A stretch of 64,000 nt of DNA, from assembly GCA_000181795.3 (NCBI GenBank), contig CM012954.1, positions 4,831,573 to 4,895,572 of the forward strand, in the 5' to 3' direction. Origin of the DNA: Trichinella spiralis. Taxonomy: Eukaryota; Nematoda; Enoplea; Trichinellida; Trichinellidae. The notes beneath the pieces were generated by a model. That model ran no database searches and was not told where the DNA came from. It was given only the letters and a program-made list of their open reading frames with translations. Numbering within the stretch: the stretch's first letter is position 1; the number at the start of each line of letters is the position of its first letter. The position numbers and the translations under genes are program-made. Shown piece after piece: positions 1 to 10,512 of this stretch.

Positions 1-126
1 ATATGCAAATTTTTATTTGCCCTCAGGCTACGCCCGGGGCTATGCCTCAGGCAATTTTTCGAAATTTTCGAAATTTTTAGAAATTTAGCCCCAGGCTATG
101 CCTCAGGGCAAATAAAAATTTGCATA
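1..126. repeat. Fold-back (inverted-repeat) element
   Basis: The two ends are near-perfect reverse complements: it opens with atatgcaaatttttatttgc and closes with its complement at about 104-126. The inner part (ccctcaggctacgcc against ggctatgcctcaggg) extends the pairing, so about 40 bases on each side can form a long hairpin around an AT-rich loop at about 53-85. The GC-rich arms contrast with the surroundings. It resembles a MITE or other non-autonomous fold-back element; no transposase is present. The element may begin upstream of the window. Confidence 0.75.
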
Positions 127-245
127 TTACCTTTAGGCGATTAAAAATTTGCATAAATCCTCTTGGGGCAATTATTTTTTCCTGTGCATTTATTATTCAT
201 TGTCATTTCTTAATTGCCCTTTGCAATTCCGTATTTATAGGCACC

Positions 246-440
246 CTACCCACTTCTGCAATTCCACACTTACCTGAACTCTACCCTACCCACCTCTGCA
301 ATTCCACACTTACCTGTATTCCACTTACCTTTGAAATTCCATACTTACCTGAACTCTACCCTATCCACCTCTGCAATTCCACACTTACCTGTATTCCACT
401 TACCTCTGAAATTCCATACTTACCTGTACTCCACTTACCT
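246..440. repeat. 75-bp tandem repeat with internal sub-repeats
   Basis: Two nearly identical 75-bp units (276-350 and 351-425) are flanked by partial copies. Each unit is built from shorter modules around attccacacttacct. Because 75 is a multiple of three, overlapping frames stay open, which explains the long ORFs on the plus strand here. I see no reason to call them genes. The units are pyrimidine-rich and carry many cttacct motifs, which read as aggtaag (donor-like) on the minus strand. Confidence 0.8.
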
Positions 441-579
441 CCATTCCCACTTCAGTGTCCGTCTGAATGAAAATTCCATCCAGACGGTAACTTTTAACAG
501 TGCATTTCCGTCTGAAAATTCAAACTTACCTGCATTACCTGAGCAAGTTTTTCACAGGCACGACAATGATTCGGCAACT

Positions 580-1200
580 CTCTGATTGATCTGCTGACGT
601 AATTTATTGCTATCAGAAACGAATGCTTTTCTGTTATGCGTTTGGAACGCACTGATGCCAATTCAGCAGACCCCAATGGCGTTTCCGATAGAATGTGCAT
701 AGCGATTCCATACCTGTTCTGGTGTTTTCATGTTATTTATTGCTATCGAAAACAATGAAAATTGTTCCTTACTCTTTGTGTCAAAGAGAATCTTTGGGAC
801 CACTCGAACATTTGAACCAACTTGAATTAACATGGAGCAGCAGAACTTCATATTTTTTCATTGAATTTATTGATATTTGATGAGGATGACGTCATTTATG
901 CTAGTATGAACAAAATGTGCATTTCATTGCGTTGCCACATTTGGAACGCACCTGTGTTATGTGCACAACCATACAAAATGTGCAGTTGATCTGCCACGGT
1001 AGTCAGAGTGTTGGGAATTTTCAGTTGTGTGGCCGTAATCCATTACAATCAAGAACAAATTCAATCAATACTTACTGATGGTTGTCATACCACTTTTGAT
1101 CATCTGGACAGTAACATCAGCTACCATGGCGGCAGAATGCACTGCGATTCCAATCCTCTTCGATTGTTTGGACGTAATCTATTAATATGATGAATATCAA
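580..1200. repeat. Degenerate repeated segments
   Basis: Short stretches recur with many mismatches. Examples are atttattgctatc at about 602 and 735, tttggaacgcac at about 640 and 939, and gcgattcca at about 701 and 1143. This suggests an old, decayed array or overlapping copies of one repeat family. No coding sequence was recognised. Confidence 0.4.
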
Positions 1201-1679
1201 ATAACTCTTGCGATGTGCAAAACCTCAATAAAAGAAAACAGATTAAAAAATGAATAATATTCAAAAATTGATGCACTGTTATTCGTCTTCAATTACTTTT
1301 TATAATATGGCTGTTTCTTATAAGTTTCATCACATTTCCTATTTTGAGTTCATATAAATTATACATAACGTTGCAAATACAGGTGACATTACTGCGTTAC
1401 TTACTCACTTGTTAGGTATAAATAAATAAACGTCAGCAGGAAGATGAAATTTGATGTTCCCTAAAACGTATTATAGTATTACATAAATTAATAAATAACA
1501 AGTATCTTCTAAATACTAGAAAGGGTATCTATGTACTCGCATGTTATTCACTTTCATATATCTAGAATCGTCAAATATGCATTAACGCAAATAAATAAAA
1601 CATGCATGTGTAAGAAAGTTTGCAATAATATTGCTAATGCCATTCATTAGTAATGTATAGAGTCCATACGATATCTTTA

Positions 1680-2200
1680 AAGTCATGCATAGAGCATGCA
1701 TAAAAATAACAATATCAAATATATCTTACCGCTTATTCTCAAACAGTATTAAAGAAGGGAATTATAATTGACCACGTGCCTGGTGCCCTGCAATGAACTG
1801 AGTAACTAATAAACATAGAAGGTGTGCAATAATACCTTATACAACAACAACAAAGCAGCCACTGTGCCTCTGATGGAACAACCTAAATTTCCAGAAATAG
1901 ATTAGTGAAATGACTATAATTAACAATTTTATCTAATGGCGAAACGTATTACGTTTTTATTTACACGTCTCTTAGTGTAAAATTTCATTAGTATGCAAAT
2001 TTTCTAAAACTATTCTATTCTATTTTCTAAAACTTAAAAATAAACATTACTGAGAATAAGCGTTTCAAAATTATTACGATGCAGTGTCAATACGTCTTCT
2101 GTTGCTTTTCATAATGCCTGTCCATATGTGATCATATTCGTACAGGTGGTAAACACAGTGTTGAATAGAGTGGCTTGATTTGAAATGTAAATGAAAAGCA
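1680..2200. repeat. Diverged direct duplication, copy 1
   Basis: This segment resembles 2455-2920 in the same orientation. Shared landmarks in the same order are a catgcata motif, caatatcaaa followed by atatcttacc and cttattc, a ggaacaacctaa motif, an acgttt/ttacac motif and a final ttgaat-gcttga stretch. Offset between copies is about 780 bp. No ORF is conserved between them, so a noncoding repeat is most likely. Confidence 0.55.
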
Positions 2201-2454
2201 TCACAAGAACTGTGAACTGAAAAATTAAATTTCAATATTAAATGTCAAATTTCATAACTATTGAAATGTTCACTTGATTTTGACATTTTGAAATGAGTTG
2301 CACACTGAAATTCAATTGTATTAATTCAATCATCTCAAAATAAAAAATAGAAAATGCGTACTTGCTTGTATTCAGCATCTGATAAATATCTGAAAGATAA
2401 CAATAATAATATTAATGGAGATACCCATCAGTTGGCATTCACAATATTTGTAAG

Positions 2455-2920
2455 GTCATGCTAATAACATGCATAGAATACCTCTGCTACAATATCAAAC
2501 ATATCTTACCACTTATTCGCAAAACAAATAGTACTGATGAGCAGAATTATAGTCGAGCACCTGTCAAATGCCATGAAAATGAACTGAATAATTAAATATG
2601 AACAAAGTACTATAAAATGGCTTATAACAATATGTAAATTATGCAAATATCAAAGCACTCGCCTCGAGTGGAACAACCTAATCTGCAATAGCGCAGTGCA
2701 ATGAACATCATGAACAACGTTATTAAATTAGACAATGAAATTTATTATTACGTTTCTATTTACACACTTCATATTACTACGTAACAGAACATTATTATGC
2801 AAATTTATTTTACTGAAATTAGCTGTAACGAAAATTTGATCTGAAGCATTGAAAATTACTAAAAATAACCAGAAATACAATTGTTGTGTTGATTGAATTG
2901 AGCTGCTTGAAAGTAGGAGA
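2455..2920. repeat. Diverged direct duplication, copy 2
   Basis: Second copy of the segment at 1680-2200, aligned by eye with many substitutions and small indels. The conserved atcttacc reads as ggtaagat on the minus strand, which resembles a 5' splice site. I cannot tell whether the unit is transcribed. Confidence 0.5.
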
Positions 2921-2999
2921 TGATGCAATAAAATATGCATTGCACAAATGCTTTTCTTGTAATCGAAGATGAACTGGCAAAAGAACTTCGACTGCTTCG

Positions 3000-5590
3000 A
3001 CAGAATGTGCTTTATCCCCAGAGTTAAAAAGGAAAAGATGTATGGCTAGAGCATTGAAAATGGTGGTAGGAGGGAAGAGATCAGGTATGCGTCATGTGCA
3101 ATTTGACCTGTTTTGTCAATTGATTTGAAGGATTTACATGAAGAAATAATTCTGAGAGTTCCCTCTTCAAGAATCCTGGGAGCACATGATCAGCTAGAAC
3201 AATATCCGTGCCTGCTTTGATAGGCACGGAACTGTCTTCACTGTCTAAATGTGATCATGAAGGAAGGGGGAGTTAACTTTTACTAAAAGTAAGCTAAAAA
3301 ATGTAATACATTTTCAGATATATAATTAATTTGTACTGCACTTATTGTAAACATCTTATTATAGACGTTACCCTGAAAATTGTGATGATAATTATAAAAA
3401 GAAGCAAACAGTTTGCAATGTACAAAAGATGGACTCATTTTCAATACCAATCAATTAATTGTTGTTGTAATGGTTGAAAACAATTACAGTAAATACAATT
3501 ACAAGTATTTAACCTTCAGAACAAACAGAAGAATAAATTCACAAACTGAACAATTATATAAACTATAATTATACAACTATATAACAGTCATCGGTCACAT
3601 AACATAACATGCTGCAAGTAATTTAAAAGATGAGATGTTGCTATCTTTTCTTAAAATGAACTGACATACGCAAAGAAACTGTTAGCAGAATTTGTTGGCT
3701 GTCAAGATGTTTAGAAAAGACGAACGAACAAACTTGCCCCCACAGGTTCTAATAATGCATTTCTAGAGATACTGTTGATCAATAATAATAATAATGCAAA
3801 ATCAGATACATTAAGGTTTCATTTTTTCAGAAGAACAAGAACGCTCATCTAAAAATAATTGTTCGTAATTTTTTTATGTATTACAGAAACCTTTCATATT
3901 GAAATTTTTATTTAAGCAATTTCCTTTTTTTCTGTTCCAAATTAAGCGGTTCAAGTTGATATGCTTTAATTAAAAAGTTGTTACAACATCATTTCTCTTC
4001 TTCCAATAAAAATTACATTTGCTAGCAAGAAAAATGATTTAATAATTCGTTGCAGTTTTGAAAATGTCTACTATTTGTAAGAAGGAAGCAAAGTTCCAGA
4101 AAATGAACTTTTAAAATCCATTACTAATAGCTAATTAATAAATTTACATATTGTTTCTCTGCAAACAATTTAGCGCGTCTTAAAATTTGCATTTATTTGC
4201 ATAAAATTTCCAACATCAAATTACACTTTACCACACTACTATGCAAATTTTCTCCAACCCTCGCACACATAAGCCAATTTCATTATACTTACTAATAATT
4301 AAATAAGAAAGTGAATTTGATATTAATGAATTTAAAAGTGTTAACTTACATAACTTTTCACATATTACATGCATATTGCTTAAATGGAAGCAGAATGACA
4401 CCTTCGATTGATTTCACTACTTAATTACAGTAGAATAACTTGATTTACTTATATGAAAAATCAAAGAAAGCGTGACCAAATAATAGTAATTTTTGACAAA
4501 TATTTGTTAAATTATTAAGTACTAATAATAATAACAATAATAATTTAATGTAGCTTTTGCATAGCACGATCACATAACTTGCGGAACAACAAAAATCAGG
4601 CATTTTTACATCAGCCTTAACAATCGTCAGATTTTCTTGGTTAACCCTCTAATGTAACGATAAGTAGTTTTACGCAGCGCACATTTACAATGACAAATAT
4701 GTAATTTTAGCTCAGAGCGCTGATCAAACATGCGTTATGCCAAGACAGGAGATCTACAGAAGAACAGACATACATTCGCCTGAAGCATTCGGTTAGCACA
4801 AAACTATCAGGGTCTCTAGTTTTAAAGTCCGCCGTCATTGAAAATTATCATGATGAGAATTATGGACATCGATGAAGAACGTATGTATCTCTAGCCGATA
4901 ACGGTAGTAAGAATCATAGAATTTATCGTAGAAGCAATTCAACTGAAAACAGGTAGAAGAATGTTCAACAGATCTCTATTAACAGATCTACATCTATCGC
5001 GATCTATATTCTATTTGGAACATTCTTTCAAAGCACAGTGATGGACAACATTTATGAGGAAAGGAAGGGGAAAGAAAAGAGGGAGACGCCAAGCAACCTT
5101 AACACGCTTAATGGTAATATCGTAATATGGGCTCATTTTCACGGATGACGCCAACAACAGTCAGCTCTATTCCACTTCAAAGGATCGAGGGTGAAAATGT
5201 TTGTGACTGAAAAGCTCAGTAAAGCAGATACAGTCGCTGTACGATGCGATCTGTGTCGAGCATTAGCTAATAGGGCAGCAGCATCCAGTAGGGCAATCGA
5301 CATTTCGATCAGCGAAATGTTGCGTCAGCATTATTTGTATTAGTAAAAACATTATATACAATTTGGGCGTAGTTCCAGTTCTCGCATTATCAATGATTCA
5401 AAAATTGGCATAAAATTCACGAAATAAAGAATTTGGAATGGATCCTACAGTACAACAACAAATGTAATGCAGGTAGCAATAAATAAAGTTAAAATTTTCT
5501 CTTTGGCGATATTCAAAAATGAGAAACCTATTATACAATCAGAAGTGCGCTATAATTATCACTTTTTCACTATACTGAACATATAAATTA
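3000..5590. other. Gene-poor AT-rich interval
   Basis: No open frame with coding character or recognisable motif. It contains simple AAT runs (about 3783, 4522) and a somewhat more GC-rich patch at 4620-5330 that could be regulatory or transcribed. I see no tRNA, rRNA or transposon coding sequence. Confidence 0.5.
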
Positions 5591-5977
5591 TTAGTGGAGA
5601 TTTGACTCTAACAAAATGGCGCTTGTTTGTTGAACAGATGAAAAACGTTTTAGTTTCATTTCACAAAAGTAAAAAATTAACCTGCTACGAGAAGTGGAAA
5701 AAGTAGCCATGTTCAATGTACAGTACGTGAAGAAAATACGAAAGAAAACTAAAGACGAAACAGCAAATATGCAAAAATACATACCTGACAGCAAGCATGT
5801 TGTGATGAAGTGTGGTGCATACGCAGAGCAAAAATGTCCACTTGTTCGTGTTTTATAACATTCACAAGGCTGTTTGTTGTTGAATGAAGAAACGAAAATG
5901 AGCAACTTACCCAGTGCAGTAGTAGTTAAAGCGTACTTCTTCATCAACGAATATGTGTATAATAATCGCCTGTTCAT
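5591..5977 (-). CDS. Possible small Cys-rich protein, low confidence
   Basis: An uninterrupted 128-codon frame. A second in-frame methionine (residue 12) begins MKKYALTTTALGKLL, which resembles a signal peptide, and it is followed by a segment with clustered cysteines (CECYK, HFC, TTC) before a second hydrophobic stretch. The same DNA contains good splice-site look-alikes: ggtaagt at about 5910, a cag acceptor at about 5870 and gtatgt at about 5785. Splicing the first of these breaks the frame. It may therefore be a secreted peptide, part of a noncoding RNA, or chance. I recognise no family. Confidence 0.2.
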   Translation of the reverse strand: MNRRLLYTYSLMKKYALTTTALGKLLIFVSSFNNKQPCECYKTRTSGHFCSAYAPHFITTCLLSGMYFCIFAVSSLVFFRIFFTYCTLNMATFSTSRSRLIFYFCEMKLKRFSSVQQTSAILLESNLH

Positions 5978-6550
5978 TATAAACAGGGCTTTATATATTT
6001 ATATAGGAAATCGCCTGCGGATTTGAATGGAACAAAGTACTTTCATCAGAATGCCATCGGCATAGTTCACCATTAAATTAGCATAAACTTACTTCGCTGA
6101 CCTGTAAATGTGCATATATTTGTCTAGCGCACTGAGTGCCTAGTACGGCGCTTGAATAATTAATATTAATGTGCAAATAGATGCCGAGTTTGCAAACATA
6201 AATGCACCGATTTATGCGTTTTCGGAACCTTACAATGAACAACTATAAAAAGCAGAACTTTCCAAAATTTCAAAAAACTGCAACCAAAAAGCATTTCTGA
6301 AAAGTAAAGCAACTGCAACGCAATTGTATTCTGTTACATTATTTGTGCAAAGCTGGGTGAAAGTCAGAAAGTTAGAAAACTTTACCAAACAATATTAATT
6401 TTACAATGTATGCAAATTTATTTATAAGTGAAATATTGCAACCGCCAAAATACAACAGCTACTCAATGAAAATTTAATCCATCCATAAATAATAATGAAT
6501 AAAACGACTTCAAACTGTTCAGCATTTTTTATACGAAAAGAAAAAAATTT
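5978..6550. other. Intergenic, 3' side of UTP23
   Basis: AT-rich sequence with no coding signal. It holds the presumed 3' UTR and termination region of the minus-strand NDUFAF8-UTP23 pair just before 6551. Confidence 0.4.
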
Positions 6551-7318
6551 TTACTGCAAACAACTGGATGCATCTTGAACAACAGCGTTCATATTGTTAC
6601 CTCTTTTGTTAGCTCTTCTTCGACGACGACGAGTTCTTTTGCCATCACTTCTAGGCACGTTATTCTTCTTCTTCTTCTTAAGACAAGACAGAGGATTCGG
6701 AGCTTTGGGTTTTCGACGGATAAAATTTTCGTCTTTCTTTTCTGAATAAGATTTTGGCAAGAGCTTACTTTTCAACATCGCTACTGTATCTTTAGAAGAT
6801 TCAAAATTTAATTTGGATTCAATTTCACGATCCGCCTTTTCTTTGCAAACTTGTGACAAACGATCCAAGTGAATAACTTTTTGCTGCAAGAACAACAACG
6901 GACAAGCTGCAACTTTTTCATTCAAATCTGCTCGCAAATCTTTATCTTGAGTGGCGATGAAATACTTTTTACTATTCTCCTTGCCAACCAATTTCTGCAA
7001 ACACTTGCTCGCCGAACAAGGCTTCTCTTTTTGCACCATGTGTTTGCATTTCAAACATTTGTACTGCTTGGCAATAAGCAACGCACCGTGAAAATGTCCA
7101 CCCAAAAGTTCCAGCTCTTGCAAAACACACGCAGTTGTGTAAATTAATACATCTTCTTGAAGATATTTCTGAATCTGTTCACGAATGTTCACCTTGTTTT
7201 CCAAAGCTGCCTGACAAAACGTTCCATCTACCACAATTCGATATGGTGCAACAAATGAAAAGTTGTGCTTCAAAAATGAAAGCACGCGCTGAGCTTTTTT
7301 ATACCGACGAATTTTCAT
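6551..7318 (-). CDS. UTP23: rRNA-processing protein UTP23 (PIN-like)
   Basis: Intronless, 255 residues, close to the human protein (249). UTP23 is a nucleolar factor of the small-subunit processome needed for early 18S rRNA maturation. Family signatures seen: start MKIRRYKKAQ; VDGTFCQAAL in the first PIN strand; a Cys/His cluster YKCLKCKH...CSASKC as in the UTP23 zinc finger; FIATQDKDLR matching the family's FVATQDQ; and a tail with NPLSCLKKKKK followed by a run of arginines, the usual basic nucleolar tail. The start was chosen at 7318 because family members begin MKI.R..; the frame stays open 18 codons upstream, but that part overlaps the NDUFAF8 stop. It lies 37 nt downstream of NDUFAF8, with a gaatttag acceptor-like site at 7350-7357 (minus strand), consistent with trans-splicing in an operon. 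Confidence 0.93.
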   Translation of the reverse strand: MKIRRYKKAQRVLSFLKHNFSFVAPYRIVVDGTFCQAALENKVNIREQIQKYLQEDVLIYTTACVLQELELLGGHFHGALLIAKQYKCLKCKHMVQKEKPCSASKCLQKLVGKENSKKYFIATQDKDLRADLNEKVAACPLLFLQQKVIHLDRLSQVCKEKADREIESKLNFESSKDTVAMLKSKLLPKSYSEKKDENFIRRKPKAPNPLSCLKKKKKNNVPRSDGKRTRRRRRRANKRGNNMNAVVQDASSCLQ

Positions 7319-7355
7319 CTTTACGGTGTGATCTTGACAATTTTGATTTCTAAAT

Positions 7356-7779
7356 TCAGAAGAAAAAAACAACTGATTTTGAAATCTTTGACAAATTACG
7401 TAAAGTAATAACTTTTCTTATGCAAGCAATCAGCTCCAAAAATTCTTTCTCACAAACGCCCTTCCTGATATCCTCAGCATGTTTGGAAACACATCTGCCA
7501 TAGGCAGCACACTGAAATAAGATCCGTGGACAAAATGATATCAACACTCAACCTTATCATAAAGTTCAATTATTATCAATAGTTATAATAAAGTTTCCAT
7601 TAATCAAATAAACAATTATGATTTAACACAAGGGCAAATTTTTAAAGAAAATTATTTCAATCATTTGAACGTTGCTGAAGTGCTACAGCCTTAATTATAC
7701 TCTAGAAAAAAATATTGCTTACTTGATACGAACATGCAGATAAGTGCTCAGCAAATGATAGAATTCTTCTCTTTTGCAT
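7356..7779 (-). CDS. NDUFAF8: Complex I assembly factor NDUFAF8-like, twin CX9C
   Basis: Two exons, 7723-7779 and 7356-7511, joined phase 0 across a 211-nt gtaag...ttcag intron; product 70 residues (human about 74). The splice restores the first CX9C pair: Cys16 lies in exon 1 (ACSYQ) and Cys26 in exon 2 (CAAYGRCV), exactly nine residues apart. The second pair is C-EKEFLELIA-C. The AYGRCV and C..EF..L..C pattern matches human NDUFAF8 (C17orf89), an intermembrane-space-type protein that stabilises NDUFAF5 during mitochondrial complex I assembly. The start is the only ATG after an in-frame stop. It is the first gene of a tight pair with UTP23 and divergent from ACTR10. The function is inferred from the short motif, so another small CX9C protein is possible. 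Confidence 0.75.
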
Positions 7780-8451
7780 TCACCAAGCCGCAATATTTAA
7801 GCAAAAACTTGGACAGCATGAAAAAATGCGATCCTAGAAATACAGTCTGCATACTGTACATGAAAAAATCAAGTAGAATTACTACGCATGTTGAAAAAAT
7901 ACAAAAATTTCATTAATTTCATCTAAAATTTGAAAATTGCTACTTATTTAATTTTAAATTAAAAATCACTTGAATAATGCACGCTTTTCAATATTATTTT
8001 TTGCACTGAAATTATATATTAGTGTACTACAGTATGTACTTAGACATTTGGCAAAAATCAACAATTAATAGCTGACATCTAATAATTTGCAAAATGACAA
8101 TATCTTTTTATATCAAGTAAAATATCTTTATTTGAAAAATTATTTATTTAAACGTGATTATCTTAGTTCTGCATACTTGCATACTGTAGTCGTTAAGGAT
8201 ACTCCATAATAGGTCCGTTCTTTGAAGCGGAACTTTCTTCGACCCTGAACAATTGCCTTTAGCCGATGCTGCTTGTTTCAGTGTATTTCATGTAATCAAG
8301 CAAAATCAGAAAGTGACCAATGAATCAGTGCGAAGATTGTTAACTTTTGTATCTTCAGTTTAAACAGAACAAATTTCTCCACTTCTGAAATTTCAATTAT
8401 CTACAATAATAAAAACTTTACACACCATACAAATTAGCCAGAGAAGTCGGA
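7780..8451. promoter_or_regulatory. Divergent intergenic region, NDUFAF8 / ACTR10
   Basis: 672 bp between the divergent starts of NDUFAF8 (-) and ACTR10 (+). AT-rich, with no coding signal; by position it must carry both promoters. A GC-richer patch around 8200-8320 lies nearest to ACTR10. Confidence 0.45.
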
Positions 8452-10203
8452 ATGTCAATTTTTGAAGGACTGGCATCCTACACTGAGAAGAAGGTTATTG
8501 TTTTAGATATCGGCACTGCATTGACGAAGTACACTCATCACTTTTTCTCGATTTTGAACAACTTTTCAAAATTGCAGAGAGATTTGTCATTTCAGATATG
8601 GTTTCAGTTCTGAACTGGTTCCTCGTGGCATTATTCCAACTACGCCAGCCTTGACTACATTGGACGTAGTATCATTCAGTAACCGCGAAGAACAAAGCCG
8701 ATTACAGATGGTCACCGATTTTTTCGATAACATATTCTTCAGGTTTAATTGTCGTATTTTTTCCAAATATTATTCGGTGGTCAAATGTCTACCGGCATTT
8801 GACTAGTAAGTTTTTATTTGACCAGCGAAACATTTTCAGACAACTGTTGATTACACCAGCAAAAGAACGGATGGTGATAGTTGAAAGCGTGATTACACCA
8901 ACAATGAGACGGGATTTGATTGCAAAAGTGCTATTCACCCGTTTCGACGTAACTATTTTTGTCACCAATTCACTGTACTTTTTTGTTGAAAACTAATTTT
9001 TTTAAATATATTTGAAGATTTCGAACATATGTTTTCCGCCAATTCACCTCTGCGCTGCTTTCCCACTCGGAACACAGACTGCTCTGGTGGTGGACGTTGG
9101 CAATTATGAAACCCAAGTTATGGCCATTTTTGACGGTGTGCCTTTGATTCAATCTTTTCAAGTCGCTCCCGTAGCTTCTCGTGCTGTTCTGAAGTTCGTC
9201 TCCTTTGTCGCACAAAACTATTTCATACAGTTAGTTAATGTGCATTTTTCTTTCTTGTATTTCTTTAGAAGACTCAGAGATCTGATCATTAATCGCTGCT
9301 TTGCCTATTCACAAGGCAGTATGTGTCCAGCGTTGGAATGTGCCGAAATTTTCCAAGACCATATTCTTGAAGACATAAAAGGTTTGATTTTTCAAATGTA
9401 AAAAGACTAACTGTGTTGTTTTCTTTTAAACCTTTTGGTTTTTTTCAGCAAAAATTTGCTTTGTCACAAACATGGAGCGAGGGCACATGTATGACAGGGC
9501 CGAAAATGAACAAAATGCCGAAGTATATATATATAAATGATGCAATTTCACCGATGTCAGAGGATGTAGGTCAGAAATTTTAGAAACCAACTCCACCACC
9601 GAACGTGGAATACGTACTTGACGAGGACAAAGTCCTGATCATCGACGGATGTATCAGAGAATTAGCTGCCGAAATTATATTCCTCTACGATGAAGATGGC
9701 AATTCGATTCCTCAACTGATCATCGAAAGTATTCTACGAGTACGGGCAGTGTTGTTGTTGTTCTTGTTCTGCTTATTCGATGATGGTGTATGCATGTATT
9801 GAAATTTCAGTGTCCCATAGACGTCCGAAAAGTTGTAGCGGAGAGAATTTTGGTCATTGGCGGAGGATGCATGATACCCGGCTTCATGGCACGACTGAAA
9901 GAGGAACTACTTGACAACTTGAACAGAAGTGACCGATTTGCTGAAAAAACCGCAATAAGAAAAGTTAAATTTTTCAAATCACCAGCAGCTGAAAATTACA
10001 TGGCTTGGCTTGGAGGTTGATTCTATGTTTATATTATTATATGTAAATATAGATGTTGTTTCTTTGCTTTTTACTTTACAGGAAGTGTGATCGGCTCTCT
10101 TGACATCCTACCATATCGTTCTGTTTCACTTCTAAACGTTCAAAACGGATGCGTGCCAGATTGGTCAACTTCTTTCACATTTAATCCAAATAACAGCAAC
10201 TGA
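8452..10203 (+). CDS. ACTR10: Actin-related protein 10 (dynactin pointed-end subunit)
   Basis: Nine exons: 8452-8528, 8596-8742, 8840-8948, 9018-9193, 9269-9381, 9449-9522, 9584-9739, 9811-10015, 10082-10203. All phases agree, giving 392 residues (human 417). Arp10/Arp11 caps the pointed end of the Arp1 filament in dynactin, the dynein activator. Matches to the human protein run the whole length: EGLASYTEKKVIVLDIGTA at the N-terminus, MVIVESV, the second nucleotide-fold motif TALVVDVG, LEDIKAKICFVT, PPPNVEY, the block CPIDVRK...ILVIGGGCMIPGF, YMAWLGG and a C-terminal VPDW. Three exon ends were placed by aligning to human ACTR10 rather than by consensus alone (donors gttcgt, gtatat, gtacgg). 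Convergent with MRPL39. Confidence 0.95.
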
Positions 10204-10264
10204 ATCGCTTTTAAGCAGTTAACCGATTACTATTTTCAACAGATACATATTTCCCTATAATATA

Positions 10265-10290
10265 CGTGTATATATATATATATATAAATG
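10265..10290. repeat. TA microsatellite
   Basis: A run of TA dinucleotides about 60 bp after the ACTR10 stop, in its presumed 3' UTR, followed by a short GT run at 10291-10300. No other feature is seen in the 300 bp between the convergent genes. Confidence 0.7.
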
Positions 10291-10512
10291 CGTGTGTGTA
10301 TGGATGTGGTATACGAGTTAAGGTAGATGTATAAAATTATATCATTCTAACCATATTGTGATATTCGTCAAGATTTTTTATTGGCTTAAACAAATGTAAT
10401 AATAAACATTTATTCACTTAAATTGAAGCTTCGTGTTGCATACTTCTTCTCTTCCGGAATAAGATTCTTAAAATGAAAGAAATATAATAAATTAGCAAAA
10501 TACAGAGAGCAT

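Noticed and set aside
120-585. Overlapping plus-strand ORFs of 116 and 84 codons
   Set aside because: They are produced by the 75-bp tandem repeat; composition is repetitive and no start context or splice signal supports a gene.
8970-9215. 81-codon minus-strand ORF
   Set aside because: Antisense to ACTR10 exon 4.
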